DNA of 64,000 nucleotides from Paracoccus spongiarum (GTDB taxonomy: Bacteria; Pseudomonadota; Alphaproteobacteria; Rhodobacterales; Rhodobacteraceae): assembly GCF_030732095.1 (NCBI RefSeq), contig NZ_JAVAMQ010000004.1, positions 1 to 64,000 on the forward strand. The letters run 5' to 3'. Shown piece by piece: positions 29,330 to 39,031 of this stretch. Both the position numbers and the translations under genes were made by a program. Within the stretch, counting starts at the first letter, position 1; every line of letters starts with the position of its first letter. The notes beneath the pieces were generated by a model, which was not told the origin of the DNA, made no database searches, and was given only the letters and a program-made list of their open reading frames with translations.

Positions 29330-29496
29330 GTTCTGGATCCTATCAGGTCTTCAACGTTTCTGTCGCGCAAAAGACCCGTCATGCCCCCCCGGATCGGGAA
29401 GGCGATGATTCTTGCCAAAGCGGGCCCACGCGCATGTAAGCGAGGGCCTATAGGCCATGACGGCGCGAAAGGAAACCCCGAAATCGGCGCCCGGCC

Positions 29497-30273
29497 TCAG
29501 CGGTCGCGGAACTGCGCCTCGCGCTTTTCGAGGAAGGCGGCCATGCCTTCCTTCTGGTCTTCTGTCGCGAACATGGCGTGAAAGCTGCGCCGTTCGAACA
29601 GCAGCCCCTCGCGCAGGGTCGTCTCGTAGGCGCGGTTGACCGATTCCTTCACGGCCTTCACGGTCAGCTGCGACTTCTCGGCGATCTTGCGCGCCGCGGC
29701 CATCGCCTCGGGGATCAGCTTGGGGGTCGGCACGACGCGGCTGACAAGGCCGGCGCGCTCGGCCTCGGTGGCCTCCATGAAGCGGCCTGTCAGGTTCATG
29801 TCCATCGCCTTTGCCTTGCCGACGAAGCGGGTCAGCCGCTGCGTGCCGCCGATGCCGGCGATGACGCCCAGGTTGATCTCGGGCTGGCCGAACTTGGCGT
29901 TCTCGGCGGCGATGATGAAGTCGCAGACCATCGCCAGTTCGCAGCCGCCGCCCAGCGCATAGCCGCTGACCGCGGCGATGATCGGCTTGCGGATCCGGCC
30001 GATCGCGTCGATCTGCGGGCCGAACAGGTCCTCGTCATACACATCGACGAAGCTTTTCTGCGACATCTCCTTGATGTCGGCGCCGGCGGCGAAGGCCTTT
30101 TCGCTGCCGGTCAGCACGATGCAGCGGATCTTGTCGTTGCGGTCGGCCTCGGTCAGCGCCTCGGACAGTTCGGTGATGAGGGTCGAGTTCAGCGCGTTCA
30201 GCGCCTCGGGACGGTTCAGCCGGATCAGGGCGATCTCGTCCTCGATCTCGACGATGATGGTTTCGTAAGCCAT
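29497..30273 (-). CDS. enoyl-CoA hydratase
   Basis: 258-residue crotonase. [11 protein letters not shown] is the oxyanion-hole CoA-binding segment; [13 protein letters not shown] holds the first catalytic glutamate, and [21 protein letters not shown] the second. These two acids are those needed for hydration of trans-2-enoyl-CoA in beta-oxidation. The C-terminal [10 protein letters not shown] is typical. Strong similarity to short-chain hydratases; the physiological chain length is unknown. Transcribed alone on the minus strand. Confidence 0.9.
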   Translation of the reverse strand: MAYETIIVEIEDEIALIRLNRPEALNALNSTLITELSEALTEADRNDKIRCIVLTGSEKAFAAGADIKEMSQKSFVDVYDEDLFGPQIDAIGRIRKPIIAAVSGYALGGGCELAMVCDFIIAAENAKFGQPEINLGVIAGIGGTQRLTRFVGKAKAMDMNLTGRFMEATEAERAGLVSRVVPTPKLIPEAMAAARKIAEKSQLTVKAVKESVNRAYETTLREGLLFERRSFHAMFATEDQKEGMAAFLEKREAQFRDR

Positions 30274-30350
30274 AGGCCTGGACCTCGTTGCAGATTAGGC
30301 ATTCCTGCGAGTCCTAGCAGCAGCCGCCGGCGAAAGCCAACCGCAAGCCG

Positions 30351-31196
30351 TCAGTGCTGACATTGCGGGCAGTAGAAGCTGGAACGCCCCGACTGCACGA
30401 TGCGCCGGATCGTGCCGGGGCAGCCGGGCGTGGGGCAGGGCGCGCCCGCGCGGTCATAGACGCGGAAGCTGTGCTGGAAATAGCCCAGCTCGCCGGTGGC
30501 CTGGCGGTGATCGCGCAGCGACGATCCGCCGGCGGCGATGGCCTCGGCCAGCACCGCGCGGACATGACCCACCAGCGCCGCGACCCGCTGGGCCCCGATC
30601 CGCCCGGCGACGCGGCGCGGGTCGATGCCGGCGCGGTGCAGCGCCTCGCTGACATAGATGTTGCCCAGACCGGCAACGATTCGCTGGTCCAGCAGCGCCT
30701 GCTTGACCGGCACGCGCCGCCCGGCGAAGGCCGCGCGCAGCCGGGCCGCGTCAAAGCCCGGCTCCAGCGGCTCGGGGCCCAGCTGTGCCAGCAGCGGGTG
30801 TTCCGCCCCCTCGCGGATCAGGTCGACCATGCCAAAGCGGCGGGCGTCGTTGAAGGTGATGGTGGTGCCCGCCTCGGTCAGCAGCACGACATGGTCGTGG
30901 CGCGGCAGGATCGCGGGATCGCGGTGAAAGCCCGCCAGCCCGGCGCCCTCGACCAGCATCCGCCCCGACATGCCCAGATGCATCAGCAGCGTGCCGCCCC
31001 GGTCCAGATCGGCCAGCAGATATTTCGACCGCCGCCGCAGCGCCGTGACCCGAGCGCCGGTCAGCACCTGCACCAGGTCGGGCGGCACCGGCCAGCGCAG
31101 GTCCGGGCGCCGCGCCTCGGCCCGCGCGATGCGCTGGCCCTCCAGATGCGGCTGAAGGCCGCGCCGGACGGTCTCGACCTCGGGCAGTTCTGGCAA
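30351..31196 (-). CDS. mutM: formamidopyrimidine-DNA glycosylase
   Basis: 281 residues; removes 8-oxoguanine and formamidopyrimidines and nicks the site. The mature N-terminus [13 protein letters not shown] supplies the catalytic Pro and Glu. [20 protein letters not shown] is the helix-two-turn-helix, and the C-terminal zinc finger has two Cys pairs (CPTPGC ... CPQC). The start codon is TTG at 31196, fixed by the need for proline right after the initiator and by an AAGGA site upstream. Divergent from ubiE. Confidence 0.95.
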   Translation of the reverse strand: MPELPEVETVRRGLQPHLEGQRIARAEARRPDLRWPVPPDLVQVLTGARVTALRRRSKYLLADLDRGGTLLMHLGMSGRMLVEGAGLAGFHRDPAILPRHDHVVLLTEAGTTITFNDARRFGMVDLIREGAEHPLLAQLGPEPLEPGFDAARLRAAFAGRRVPVKQALLDQRIVAGLGNIYVSEALHRAGIDPRRVAGRIGAQRVAALVGHVRAVLAEAIAAGGSSLRDHRQATGELGYFQHSFRVYDRAGAPCPTPGCPGTIRRIVQSGRSSFYCPQCQH

Positions 31197-31298
31197 TCCG
31201 CGTCCTTTCCCGGCATTGTGCCGCCTGCGCATCCATGACCATTGTGCGCGCGATGCGCCGGACTTATCTGGCGCCCAGTCAGGCAAACGGCAAGCGGC

Positions 31299-32045
31299 AT
31301 GAACGAGACGAAGCAGACCCATTTCGGTTTTCGGACCATCGACGAGAACGCCAAGGCCGGGATGGTGAACGACGTCTTTTCCAGCGTCGCCAGCCGCTAT
31401 GACCTGATGAACGATCTGATGAGCGCGGGCATCCACCGCGCCTGGAAGGCCGCGATGATGGACTGGCTGGCGCCGCGCGACGGCCAGCATTTGCTGGACG
31501 TGGCCGGCGGCACCGGCGATGTTGCCTTCCGCTTTCTCGACCGGGCGCCGGGCGCGCGGGTCACGGTCTGCGACCTGACCGAGGAAATGCTGGCCGAGGG
31601 GCGCAAGCGCGCCGATGCCGCCGACAAGGCCGACCGGCTGGCCTGGGTGGCCGGCGACGCGATGGCGCTGCCCTTCGCCGACCACAGCTTCGACCGCTAC
31701 ACGATCAGCTTCGGCATCCGCAACGTCACCCGCATCGCCGACGCGCTGGCCGAGGCGCATCGCGTGCTGCGCCCCGGCGGCCGGCTGATGGTCCTGGAAT
31801 TCAGCCGGATCCCGGTGCCGGCAATGCAATGGGCCTATGACCGCTACAGCTTCAACGTGATCCCGGCGATGGGGCAGGCGGTCACCGGCGATCGCGACAG
31901 CTATCAGTATCTGGTCGAATCGATCCGCCAGTTCCCCGACCAGGACGCCTTCGCCGCGATGATCGGCGCGGCGGGCTTCGAGAGGGTGCAGTATCGCAAC
32001 CTGTCGATGGGCATTGCCGCGCTGCATTCCGGCTGGAAGCTCTAG
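31299..32045 (+). CDS. ubiE: ubiquinone/menaquinone methyltransferase UbiE
   Basis: 248 residues, class I SAM methyltransferase acting on the C-5 position of the quinone ring. Motif I is [15 protein letters not shown]; the UbiE signatures are [17 protein letters not shown] and, near the middle, [27 protein letters not shown] and [15 protein letters not shown] follow. ATG 31299 chosen because the family starts with a short polar N-terminus ending in THFGFRTI. It is followed three bases later by ubiB, so they form an operon. Confidence 0.95.
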   Translation: MNETKQTHFGFRTIDENAKAGMVNDVFSSVASRYDLMNDLMSAGIHRAWKAAMMDWLAPRDGQHLLDVAGGTGDVAFRFLDRAPGARVTVCDLTEEMLAEGRKRADAADKADRLAWVAGDAMALPFADHSFDRYTISFGIRNVTRIADALAEAHRVLRPGGRLMVLEFSRIPVPAMQWAYDRYSFNVIPAMGQAVTGDRDSYQYLVESIRQFPDQDAFAAMIGAAGFERVQYRNLSMGIAALHSGWKL

Positions 32046-32048
32046 CCG

Positions 32049-33581
32049 ATGCGCGGCCCGCACAACATCCTGCGCCTGATCCGCACCGGCGCCACCTTCG
32101 AGCGCACCGGCGCGATGGGCGTCGCGCTGGACGCGGTCGAGGCGCCGCCGCGGCTGCGGCTGGCCGCGCGGGTGCTGGGCTGGCCGTTCCGCTGGCTGGG
32201 CTACCGGGGCGATCCCGCCCTGCCGCCGGTTACCCGCGCGATCACCGCGCTGGGGCCGGCCTACATCAAGTTCGGCCAGATCCTGTCCACCCGCGCCGAT
32301 GTCGTCGGCACCGAGCTGGCCGACCAGCTGCGGATGCTTCAGGACCGGCTGCCGGCATTTCCCACCGACATCGCCAAGCAGATCGTCGAGGCCGATCTGC
32401 GCCAGCCGGTCGATGTGCTGTTCTCGGAGTTTTCCGAACCCGTCGCGGCCGCCTCGATCGCGCAGGTCCACCGCGCGCGGGTCCGCGAGACCGGGCGCGA
32501 GGTGGCGGTCAAGGTGCTGCGCCCCGGCATCGCCGCCGCCTTCCGCCGCGACATCGACGCCTTCCACTTCGCGGCGCGGATCATCGAGGCGCTGTCGCCG
32601 GGCAGCCGCCGGCTGCGCCCGCGCGACGTGGTCAGCCATTTCGAAAGCGTGGTGACCGGCGAACAGGACATGCGGCTGGAGGCGGCGGCGGCCTCGGAGT
32701 TCTACGAGAACACCCGCGAGGACGCGAACTTCCAGCTGCCCCTGCCGCATTGGCACCTGTCGTCGCGGCGCGTGCTGACCTCGGACTGGGCCGAGGGGCT
32801 GCCGATGGGCGACCGGCAGGCGCTGATCGCGGCCGGCCACGACACCACGCAGATCGCGACGCGGGTGATCCAGCTGTTCCTGCAACACGCGCTGCGCGAC
32901 GGCTTCTTCCACGCCGACATGCATCACGGCAACCTCAAGGTGGCGCCGAACGGCGATGTGATCGCCTATGATTTCGGCATCATGGGCGAGATCGACGAAT
33001 ACACCCGCCGCGTCTATGCCGAGATCCTGATGGGCTTCATCCGCCGCGACTATCGCCGCGTGGCGCGGGTCCATTTCGAGGCGGGCTATGTGCCCCGCGA
33101 CCGCGACGAGGCCGCCTTCGCCCGCGCCCTGCGCGCGGTGGGCGAGCCGATCTTCGGCGCCGATGCCAGCCGCATCTCGATGGCGAACCTGCTGGGCTAC
33201 CTGTTCGAGGTGACCGAACGCTTCGGGATGCGGACCCAGACCCAGCTGATCCTGTTGCAGCGCACCATGGTCGTGGTCGAGGGGGTCGCCCGCTCGGTCG
33301 ATCCGCAGCTGAACATCTGGGACGCGGCCAAGCCTGTGGTGTCGGATTACATCAAGTCCAATCTCGGCCCGCGGGCGCTGGCCTCGGACATGGCGAAGGT
33401 CGCGCAGACCGTCGGCCGCTACGGCCCGCTGCTGCCCCGGATCGTCGAGCGGGCCCTGTGGGACCGCGCCCATCCCGACGAGGCGCTGCCCGCCCAGCCC
33501 GACCGCCGCGCGCTGCCGCTGTGGCTGGTCACGGTGCTGTCGCTGGCGGCGGGGGCGGCGGTCGGGCTGGGCCTCGGCTAG
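32049..33581 (+). CDS. ubiB: ubiquinone biosynthesis protein UbiB (ABC1/Coq8 kinase-like)
   Basis: 510 residues. The atypical kinase fold shows the KxGQ-type motif ([13 protein letters not shown]), VAVKVLRPG with the ATP-binding lysine, the catalytic loop [13 protein letters not shown], and the metal-binding AYDFGIMG. The C-terminus has a hydrophobic stretch ([22 protein letters not shown]) typical of membrane anchoring. UbiB supports the ubiquinone-synthesis complex, probably by ATP-driven lipid handling. Co-transcribed with ubiE. Confidence 0.95.
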   Translation: MRGPHNILRLIRTGATFERTGAMGVALDAVEAPPRLRLAARVLGWPFRWLGYRGDPALPPVTRAITALGPAYIKFGQILSTRADVVGTELADQLRMLQDRLPAFPTDIAKQIVEADLRQPVDVLFSEFSEPVAAASIAQVHRARVRETGREVAVKVLRPGIAAAFRRDIDAFHFAARIIEALSPGSRRLRPRDVVSHFESVVTGEQDMRLEAAAASEFYENTREDANFQLPLPHWHLSSRRVLTSDWAEGLPMGDRQALIAAGHDTTQIATRVIQLFLQHALRDGFFHADMHHGNLKVAPNGDVIAYDFGIMGEIDEYTRRVYAEILMGFIRRDYRRVARVHFEAGYVPRDRDEAAFARALRAVGEPIFGADASRISMANLLGYLFEVTERFGMRTQTQLILLQRTMVVVEGVARSVDPQLNIWDAAKPVVSDYIKSNLGPRALASDMAKVAQTVGRYGPLLPRIVERALWDRAHPDEALPAQPDRRALPLWLVTVLSLAAGAAVGLGLG

Positions 33582-33585
33582 GCCC

Positions 33586-33942
33586 TCAGAAGCACAGGAT
33601 CTCGGCCTCGGCCTCGGCCCGGCGCAGCGCGGCCACGATCTCGGTCATCTGGGCCATGCCGCGGAACATCGAGGCCCGTTCGCCGGTCACCTGCTGCATC
33701 CGCAGCACGGTCTCGGCCTCGACGTAATCGGCATAGGGCAGCACCGTGGCGATCTGGTCGATGGCGCAGGAACAGCGGTCCAGCATGTCGCGGGTCTGGC
33801 CGTTGGTGGCCATGCAGGTGAACACGTATTCGGCCCGCGCATTGGTCGGATAATCGTTCACCGCCTGCGCCCGGCCGGGCTGGGCCGCGCCCAGCAGGCC
33901 GGCCAGCGCCAGCCCCAGCGCCGCCGCGGCGCGCGGCATCAT
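33586..33942 (-). CDS. secreted small protein of unknown function
   Basis: 118 residues with a signal peptide ([27 protein letters not shown]). The mature part contains four cysteines: one in FTCMATNG, two in RCSCAID, and a final one in EILCF. These could form disulfides or bind a metal or haem, though no CxxCH is present. The gene starts within the stop of the upstream secreted gene (ATGA), so the two are coupled. I do not recognise the family. The signal peptide and four-cysteine pattern suggest an assembly or redox accessory factor in the periplasm. Confidence 0.7.
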   Translation of the reverse strand: MMPRAAAALGLALAGLLGAAQPGRAQAVNDYPTNARAEYVFTCMATNGQTRDMLDRCSCAIDQIATVLPYADYVEAETVLRMQQVTGERASMFRGMAQMTEIVAALRRAEAEAEILCF

Positions 33943-34559
33943 CGCAGCACCATCCGGTTCTCGTAGCCGGGGGTCTCGCCCTCGGTCCGGGCGCGCAATT
34001 CGCGGATCGGCTGGCTGGGATCGCCCAGCACGAAGGTCAGCGTCAGGGTCTGGAAGCCGTTCATCCGCCCGGCGTTCGGATCGTCCGCGAAGGGCTGGAA
34101 GCTGGCGGTCGCCACCTCGCCCTGCCGCGCGATGCTGCCGCCGCGGAACACCGCATCCTTGATGCGGTTGCGGATGTAGAAGGGGCTGCCGCCGGTCAGC
34201 GCGGCCATGTCGCGGGTGGTCTGTTCCAGAAAGAAGGTCAGCACCGGATCGCCGCCCGAGATCGGGAAGGGTCCGATCCTGCGGGTGCGCGAATCGGTCT
34301 TCTGCACCAGTTCCAGAACCGGCTGCCGGTCCGAGGGGTCGATGGCCTCGGTCAGGCTGACCGATCCGGCGCGGATCGGCACGAAGCCCGGCGCCTGCGG
34401 GCCGCTGACGGTCAGCGCCCAGTCCAGCGTCCGGCCTTGCAGCGACCAGGGGCCGCGATCGGCGAAGACCGCGTCGCCCGCCTCGCCCGCCGGCAGAGCG
34501 GCCGGCGCGGCCAGCGTCGCGAAGCCCGCGCAGATCAGTGACCAGATGACGCGCCGCAT
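33939..34559 (-). CDS. secreted protein of unknown function
   Basis: 206 residues with a signal peptide (MRRVIWSLICAGFATLAAPAALPA). The rest is mostly predicted strands with polar turns (GPWSLQGRTLDWALTVSGPQ, FVPIRAGSVSLTEAIDPSDRQPV), no known motif, and no cysteine after the signal peptide. ATG 34559 follows a strong GGGGGAGGAA site; the frame is open further upstream but without one. It is co-directional with and 97 bases downstream of the hybrid kinase, and overlaps the four-cysteine secreted gene by four bases. Function unknown; the pair may be outputs of the adjacent regulatory system. Confidence 0.7.
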   Translation of the reverse strand: MRRVIWSLICAGFATLAAPAALPAGEAGDAVFADRGPWSLQGRTLDWALTVSGPQAPGFVPIRAGSVSLTEAIDPSDRQPVLELVQKTDSRTRRIGPFPISGGDPVLTFFLEQTTRDMAALTGGSPFYIRNRIKDAVFRGGSIARQGEVATASFQPFADDPNAGRMNGFQTLTLTFVLGDPSQPIRELRARTEGETPGYENRMVLR

Positions 34560-34655
34560 GGCAGTTCCTCCCCCAGGGTCCCGGCGGACAGCCTTGCGCC
34601 GCGCGTGGCGAAGGGCAAGCCCCGGCGCCGCCCGCCTCATCCCAATGTCGCAGCG

Positions 34656-35978
34656 TCAGGCCAGCAGCCGGGCCAGCATCTCGCCCAGTTCGGGCGGGCG
34701 CACCGGCTTCTCGATCAGCACGGTGCCCATCGCGGCGCAGTTGCGGGCCAGTTCCGGGTCGCGATGGGCGGTGATCATCACTGCGGGCACCATCTGGCCG
34801 GTCCGCGCGCGCAGGGTCTGGATGGCAAGGATGCCGTTGTCGTCCTGTTCCAGGTGGAAATCGGCGATGATGACATCGGGCGGCTCGTCGCCCATCGTGG
34901 CCGCCGCCTCGGCGGTGCCGCCGGTGACGCGGGCGACCATGCCCAGCCTGTCGCGCAGGATCATCTCGTAGCCGCGCCGCATCCCCGGATCGTTCTCGAT
35001 CACCAGCGCGACCCGGCCGCGCAGCGCCGACAGCGCCGGATCGGCGGGGGCGGCGCGGGCATCCGCCCCGGCGGCGACGCGCGGCAGGCCGATGCGGAAG
35101 ACGGTGCCGCGCATCGCCTCGGATTGCAGGCTGATCGGGTGGCCCAGCTTGGCGCAGGCGCGGCGCACGATCGACAGGCCCAGCCCCATGCCCGGCGTGC
35201 CGCGGTCGTGGGCGAGGCGCTGGAACTCGTCGAAGACGCGGTTGCGATCGACCGCCGGGATGCCCTGGCCGCTGTCATAGACGCACAGCCAGCAGGTCGC
35301 GCCCTGCGGGCGCACGCCCACCACCACGCCGCCGCGATGGGTATACTTGATCGCGTTCGACACCAGGTTCTGCGCGATCCGGCGCAAGAAGACCGGGTCG
35401 CTTTCCACCACCGCATCGGTCGGCACGAAGCTGAGCCGCAGCCCCTTTTCCTCGGCCAGCGGGGCGTATTCGGCGGCCAGCCTGCGAAACAGCTCGCCCA
35501 GCGGCACCGGCTGGCGGTGGAACTCGATCCGCTGGCTGTCCAGCCGCGAGATGTCGAGAACCGCGTGCATCAGCTGCTCGACCGATTCGAAGGCGCCCGA
35601 CAGCCGGTCGGTCAATTCGCGCTGCTGCTCGTCCATCGGCGTGTCGGTCAGCGCCGCCAGGAACAGCCGCGCCGCGGACAGCGGTTGCAGCAGGTCGTGG
35701 CTGGCCGCGCGCAGGAAGCGGGTCTTGGACCGGTTGGCCTCCTCGGCGGCGGCGCGGGCCACGGCCAGTTCGCGGTTGCGCTGCGACAGGTCCGCCATCG
35801 CCTTTTCCAGCTGCCGGGTGCGGGTCAGCACCTCCTGCTCCAGCGCGACGGCGGCCTGGAACATCGACCAGGCCGAGCCGCGCGATTCCTCGAGCCGGTC
35901 GATGCGGTCGATCAGGACCTGGTTGATCCGCCGCAGCTTGTCGATCCGGCGCGCCGGCGGGTCGTCGTCACGCTGCAT
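34656..35978 (-). CDS. hybrid sensor histidine kinase with C-terminal receiver (NahK-like)
   Basis: 440 residues, no transmembrane segment, so cytosolic. A coiled-coil N-terminus (about 10-85) leads to the H-box RFLRAASHDLLQPLSAARLF with His94, then the HATPase with N box NLVSNAIKYTHRGG, G1 DSGQGIP and G2 GMGLGLSIVRR. A receiver domain fills 315-440 with phospho-acceptor Asp in IIADFHL. The HDLLQPL H-box is typical of the NahK/ErcS' group. There is no PAS or other sensor domain of its own. The start overlaps the FIST gene end by 11 bases, so FIST is the probable sensory partner. Confidence 0.9.
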   Translation of the reverse strand: MQRDDDPPARRIDKLRRINQVLIDRIDRLEESRGSAWSMFQAAVALEQEVLTRTRQLEKAMADLSQRNRELAVARAAAEEANRSKTRFLRAASHDLLQPLSAARLFLAALTDTPMDEQQRELTDRLSGAFESVEQLMHAVLDISRLDSQRIEFHRQPVPLGELFRRLAAEYAPLAEEKGLRLSFVPTDAVVESDPVFLRRIAQNLVSNAIKYTHRGGVVVGVRPQGATCWLCVYDSGQGIPAVDRNRVFDEFQRLAHDRGTPGMGLGLSIVRRACAKLGHPISLQSEAMRGTVFRIGLPRVAAGADARAAPADPALSALRGRVALVIENDPGMRRGYEMILRDRLGMVARVTGGTAEAAATMGDEPPDVIIADFHLEQDDNGILAIQTLRARTGQMVPAVMITAHRDPELARNCAAMGTVLIEKPVRPPELGEMLARLLA

Positions 35979-37146
35979 CGGTGCGGCCCGTGCCGCCGGC
36001 GCCGGCCTGCGCCATGAAGGCCAGCCCGACGAAGGTCTGGTTCACATGCATGCCGCTGTGCTGTTCGCCATAGGTGTTGAAGCCGGCCACGCGATAGCGG
36101 CGGAACAGCTCGGACATGGTCTGCGTCAGGCCCTCGCGCTCCAGCGCGAGGCGCCGCAGGATGCAGTCGAAGCCCAGCACCATCAGCGGCGGACGCGGCA
36201 GCGCCGCCAGCGCCTCGGCGAAGCCCTCGGTCAGGTCCTCGGCGCGGCCCAGCGTCAGCACGGTGCCGGTGTCGATGGCCGACATCAGCGACAGCCCGCC
36301 ATCCTCGGTCAGCGCGCTGATCGCGCGGACATGGTGCCGCCGGCCCATCCGCAGCAGCAGCGGGTGGCGGGCGAACTCGGTCGGGGTCAGCCGCTCGGGC
36401 GGGATGCCGATGATGCGGGCATATTCCTCGGCGGCGGGTTCGGCATTCAGTTCCAGGATGCGGCGCTTCTCGGGGATCGCGGCGGTGACGACGGCGCGGG
36501 TCTCGGTCGGGCTGAAATGCGCGAAGGTCACCTCGCTGACCGCCAGGTCGGTCTCGACCAGCGTGAACACCGCCGCGTTCGACACGACCTCGCCATCGAC
36601 CAGCAGCGAGGTGCGGTCGAAATCCAGCCCGTCGCCCGCTGATCCGCCCAGCGTCGGCACCGAGGGCAGGGCGGCGTCGATGGTGGCCACCAGCGCGTCC
36701 TCCTGCCCGGCAAGGCCGTCGACCAGCAGCAGTCCGAACAGCGCGCAGTGCGGATCGGCTGCGAAATCCAGGTGCAGCCGCCGCAGCGCGGCCATCCACT
36801 CCGACACCGGCAGGGCCGACAGGTTCGGCAGCACCAGCGTCCGGGCGCGGAAATGGCCGGCCGGAAAGCCGATCGCCACGACGCTGTCGGTGGCATAGCC
36901 GCAGGGCCCGATCTCGCCGGCCGAGGAACAGCCGGCCAGCACGCAGCCCGCGGGCAGCCCGGCCCGCAGGCCGCCGTGCAGGGCGCCAAGCTCGGCGCCG
37001 TCGGCGGCGAACAGCAGCACCAGCGCTGGGTTTACGGCGCGCAGGCCGGCCAGCAGGATCGAAAGCGTGTCGCCTTCGCCGCGGTCGGCCTGCACGGCCA
37101 CCGGCCCGGCGGCGCCCTCCTTCGCAGCCGGGCCGGTATGCATCAT
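35968..37146 (-). CDS. FIST-domain sensory protein (possible NosP-type)
   Basis: 392 residues. FIST_N spans about 35-200 (LVLLFAADGAEL, GCVLAGCSSAGEIG, LFGLLLVDGLAGQEDALV, PTLGGSAGDGLDFDR), and FIST_C about 215-370 (GRRHHVRAISALTEDGGLSL, LMVLGFDCILRRLALE, AGFNTYGEQHSGMHVNQTF). FIST domains bind small ligands. The NosP subgroup, which pairs with NahK-like kinases, binds haem and senses nitric oxide; whether this one does cannot be told. It overlaps both neighbours, 4 bases with the response regulator and 11 with the kinase, giving a tight RR-FIST-HK operon. Confidence 0.87.
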   Translation of the reverse strand: MMHTGPAAKEGAAGPVAVQADRGEGDTLSILLAGLRAVNPALVLLFAADGAELGALHGGLRAGLPAGCVLAGCSSAGEIGPCGYATDSVVAIGFPAGHFRARTLVLPNLSALPVSEWMAALRRLHLDFAADPHCALFGLLLVDGLAGQEDALVATIDAALPSVPTLGGSAGDGLDFDRTSLLVDGEVVSNAAVFTLVETDLAVSEVTFAHFSPTETRAVVTAAIPEKRRILELNAEPAAEEYARIIGIPPERLTPTEFARHPLLLRMGRRHHVRAISALTEDGGLSLMSAIDTGTVLTLGRAEDLTEGFAEALAALPRPPLMVLGFDCILRRLALEREGLTQTMSELFRRYRVAGFNTYGEQHSGMHVNQTFVGLAFMAQAGAGGTGRTDAA

Positions 37147-37850
37147 CCGGCCTCGAACAGCCGGACCGAATTCGCCAGCAGCACCGCCTGGGTGCGGCGC
37201 CGGGCGTTGATCTTGGACATGATCGCCGTGATGTGGGTCTTGACGGTGGCCTCGGCGATCGACAGCTCGTAGCTGATCTCCTTGTTGGCCTTGCCTTGGC
37301 AGATCAGCCGCAGGATGCGCATCTGCTGCGGCGTCAGCGTCGCAAAGCGCCGTGCGAGTTCGGCCCGCGCCTCGTCCTCGGCATCGGCTTCCTCGGGGTC
37401 ATAGCCCTCGGGGGTGACATGCTCGCCGTCCCACATCCGGCGCAGGCTGTCCACCAGCGCCTCGCGCGACAGCGACTTGCTGATATAGCCCTGCGCCCCG
37501 GCGGCCATCGCGGCCGAGATCATCGCGCCCTCCAGATCGGCCGAGATCATCGTGATCGGCACGTCCGGCAATTGCCGGCGCAGCGCCACGATCCCCTCGG
37601 AGCCGCGGGCGTCGGGCAGGTTGAGGTCCAGGATCACCGCATCGGGTGCGCCCTGCGACCGGATCTGCTCGATCGCTGCGGCAAGGCTGCGGGCGGTGCG
37701 GACATTCTTCAGGCCAAAGCTGATCTTCAGCGTCAGCGCCAGCGCGTCGCACATCAGCGGGTGATCGTCGACGATCAGGATCTCGCGGACCTGATCGGCG
37801 CCCGGTCTCACGGGCGTCGACGGTCGCGCCTGCATGGCTGCGGCGGTCAT
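37143..37850 (-). CDS. NarL/LuxR-family response regulator
   Basis: 235 residues. The receiver domain starts with EILIVDDHPLMCDAL, has the phospho-acceptor Asp75 in VILDLNLPD and the switch lysine in GYISKSLS. The LuxR-type HTH is LTPQQMRILRLICQGKANKEISYELSIAEATVKTHITAIMSKI near the end. Start at ATG 37850 with a GGGGAGGAAG ribosome site; the frame is open for 65 codons upstream but that is intergenic. First gene of the RR-FIST-kinase operon, divergent from the ABC importer across 176 bases, so that operon is a candidate target. Confidence 0.92.
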   Translation of the reverse strand: MTAAAMQARPSTPVRPGADQVREILIVDDHPLMCDALALTLKISFGLKNVRTARSLAAAIEQIRSQGAPDAVILDLNLPDARGSEGIVALRRQLPDVPITMISADLEGAMISAAMAAGAQGYISKSLSREALVDSLRRMWDGEHVTPEGYDPEEADAEDEARAELARRFATLTPQQMRILRLICQGKANKEISYELSIAEATVKTHITAIMSKINARRRTQAVLLANSVRLFEAG

Positions 37851-38026
37851 GGTGGCTTCCTCCCCTTGTGCATGCCGCCTGCCCCCACGAGCCGCATGAT
37901 TGGCCCCGATTGTAAGCGCAGGGTGGCGCAAAGCAAGGGCTATGCACGACCATTGTCTGATGGGCGCGCACTTGTGAGCGGGTCTGCCCCATGCCACGCT
38001 GGCCGCGTCAACAGGGAGGAGGCGGC
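37851..38026. promoter_or_regulatory. divergent intergenic region between the regulator and ABC operons
   Basis: The 176-base spacer must hold both promoters. AT-richer patches include GATTGTAAGC around 37910 and GACCATTGTCTG around 37950. No clear inverted repeat was identified for the LuxR-type regulator. Confidence 0.3.
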
Positions 38027-39031
38027 ATGGGCCGGACCCGCGCAAGGGCCGCCGTCGCGGCGGCCGGTCTGTGGCTGGGCGCCGTTCTGGGCGCGATCGC
38101 GGCAGCGTCCGGCGCGCTGGCGCAGCAGGCCGCGCCGGAACTGACGGTCGGCACGCTGGAAAACGGCACCGTCAACTGGGAACTGCGAACGATCGCGGAT
38201 CGCGGCCTCGACCGCGAGAACGGCTTCCGGCTGAAGGTGGTGCCGCTGGCCGGCAACCCCGCCACCCAGATCGCCATGCAGGGCGGCGCGGTCGATGCGA
38301 TCGTGTCGGACTTCCTGTGGGTGGCCCAGCAGCGCGCGGCGGGCGCGGGCTTCGCCTTCCTGCCCTATTCCACCGCCGTCGGCGGGCTGGTGGTGCCTGC
38401 CGACAGCCCGGTGCGCGACCTTGCGGAGCTGTCGGGCCGCAGCATCGGCATCGCGGGCGGCCCGGTCGACAAGAGCTGGCTGATCCTGCGCGCCTATGGC
38501 CGCCTCAGGACCGGCGAGGATCTGGCCGCGACGACACGGCAGGTGTTCGGGGCGCCGCCCGTGATCCGCAACGCCGCCGAGACGGGCGAGGTCGATGCGG
38601 CGGTGAATTTCTGGCATTTCCTGGCCAAGATGAAGGCCGGTGGCATGCGCGAGGTGGTCAGCGTGGCGCAGGCCTCGGCCGCGCTGGGCCTTGATCCCGC
38701 GACGCCGCTGCTGGGTTATGTGCTGCGCGACGACTGGATCGCCGACCATCCCGACCTCGCGCGCGGGCTGGCGCGGGCCTCGCGGCAGGCCAAGCGGATC
38801 CTGTCCGAGGATCCGGCCGCCTGGCAGGCGATCCGGCCGATCATGGACGCCGCCTCCGAGGCCGAGTTCCAGGCCCTGCGCGACGGCTGGATCGCCGGCA
38901 TCCCGCCCGAGGGACCGGTCGATGCGGCCGGGGCGCAGCGCATGTTCGCGGTGATGGCCGAGCTTGGCGGCGAGGATCTGACCGGCGGCCTGCAGACGCT
39001 GCCCGAGGGGTTGTTCTGGTCGGGTGAGTAG
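38027..39031 (+). CDS. ABC importer substrate-binding protein (NitT/TauT-like)
   Basis: 334 residues with a signal peptide (GLWLGAVLGAIAAASGALAQQ). The fold is the two-lobed NMT1/THI5-type: ELTVGTLENGTVNWELRTI, QIAMQGGAVDAIVSDFLWVAQQR, and RNAAETGEVDAAVNFWHFLAKMKAGG. These proteins capture sulfonates, nitrate, pyrimidine precursors or similar small organics; the ligand is unknown. A strong AGGGAGGAGG precedes ATG 38027. It overlaps the permease by 8 bases. Divergent from the RR-FIST-kinase operon. Confidence 0.85.
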   Translation: MGRTRARAAVAAAGLWLGAVLGAIAAASGALAQQAAPELTVGTLENGTVNWELRTIADRGLDRENGFRLKVVPLAGNPATQIAMQGGAVDAIVSDFLWVAQQRAAGAGFAFLPYSTAVGGLVVPADSPVRDLAELSGRSIGIAGGPVDKSWLILRAYGRLRTGEDLAATTRQVFGAPPVIRNAAETGEVDAAVNFWHFLAKMKAGGMREVVSVAQASAALGLDPATPLLGYVLRDDWIADHPDLARGLARASRQAKRILSEDPAAWQAIRPIMDAASEAEFQALRDGWIAGIPPEGPVDAAGAQRMFAVMAELGGEDLTGGLQTLPEGLFWSGE

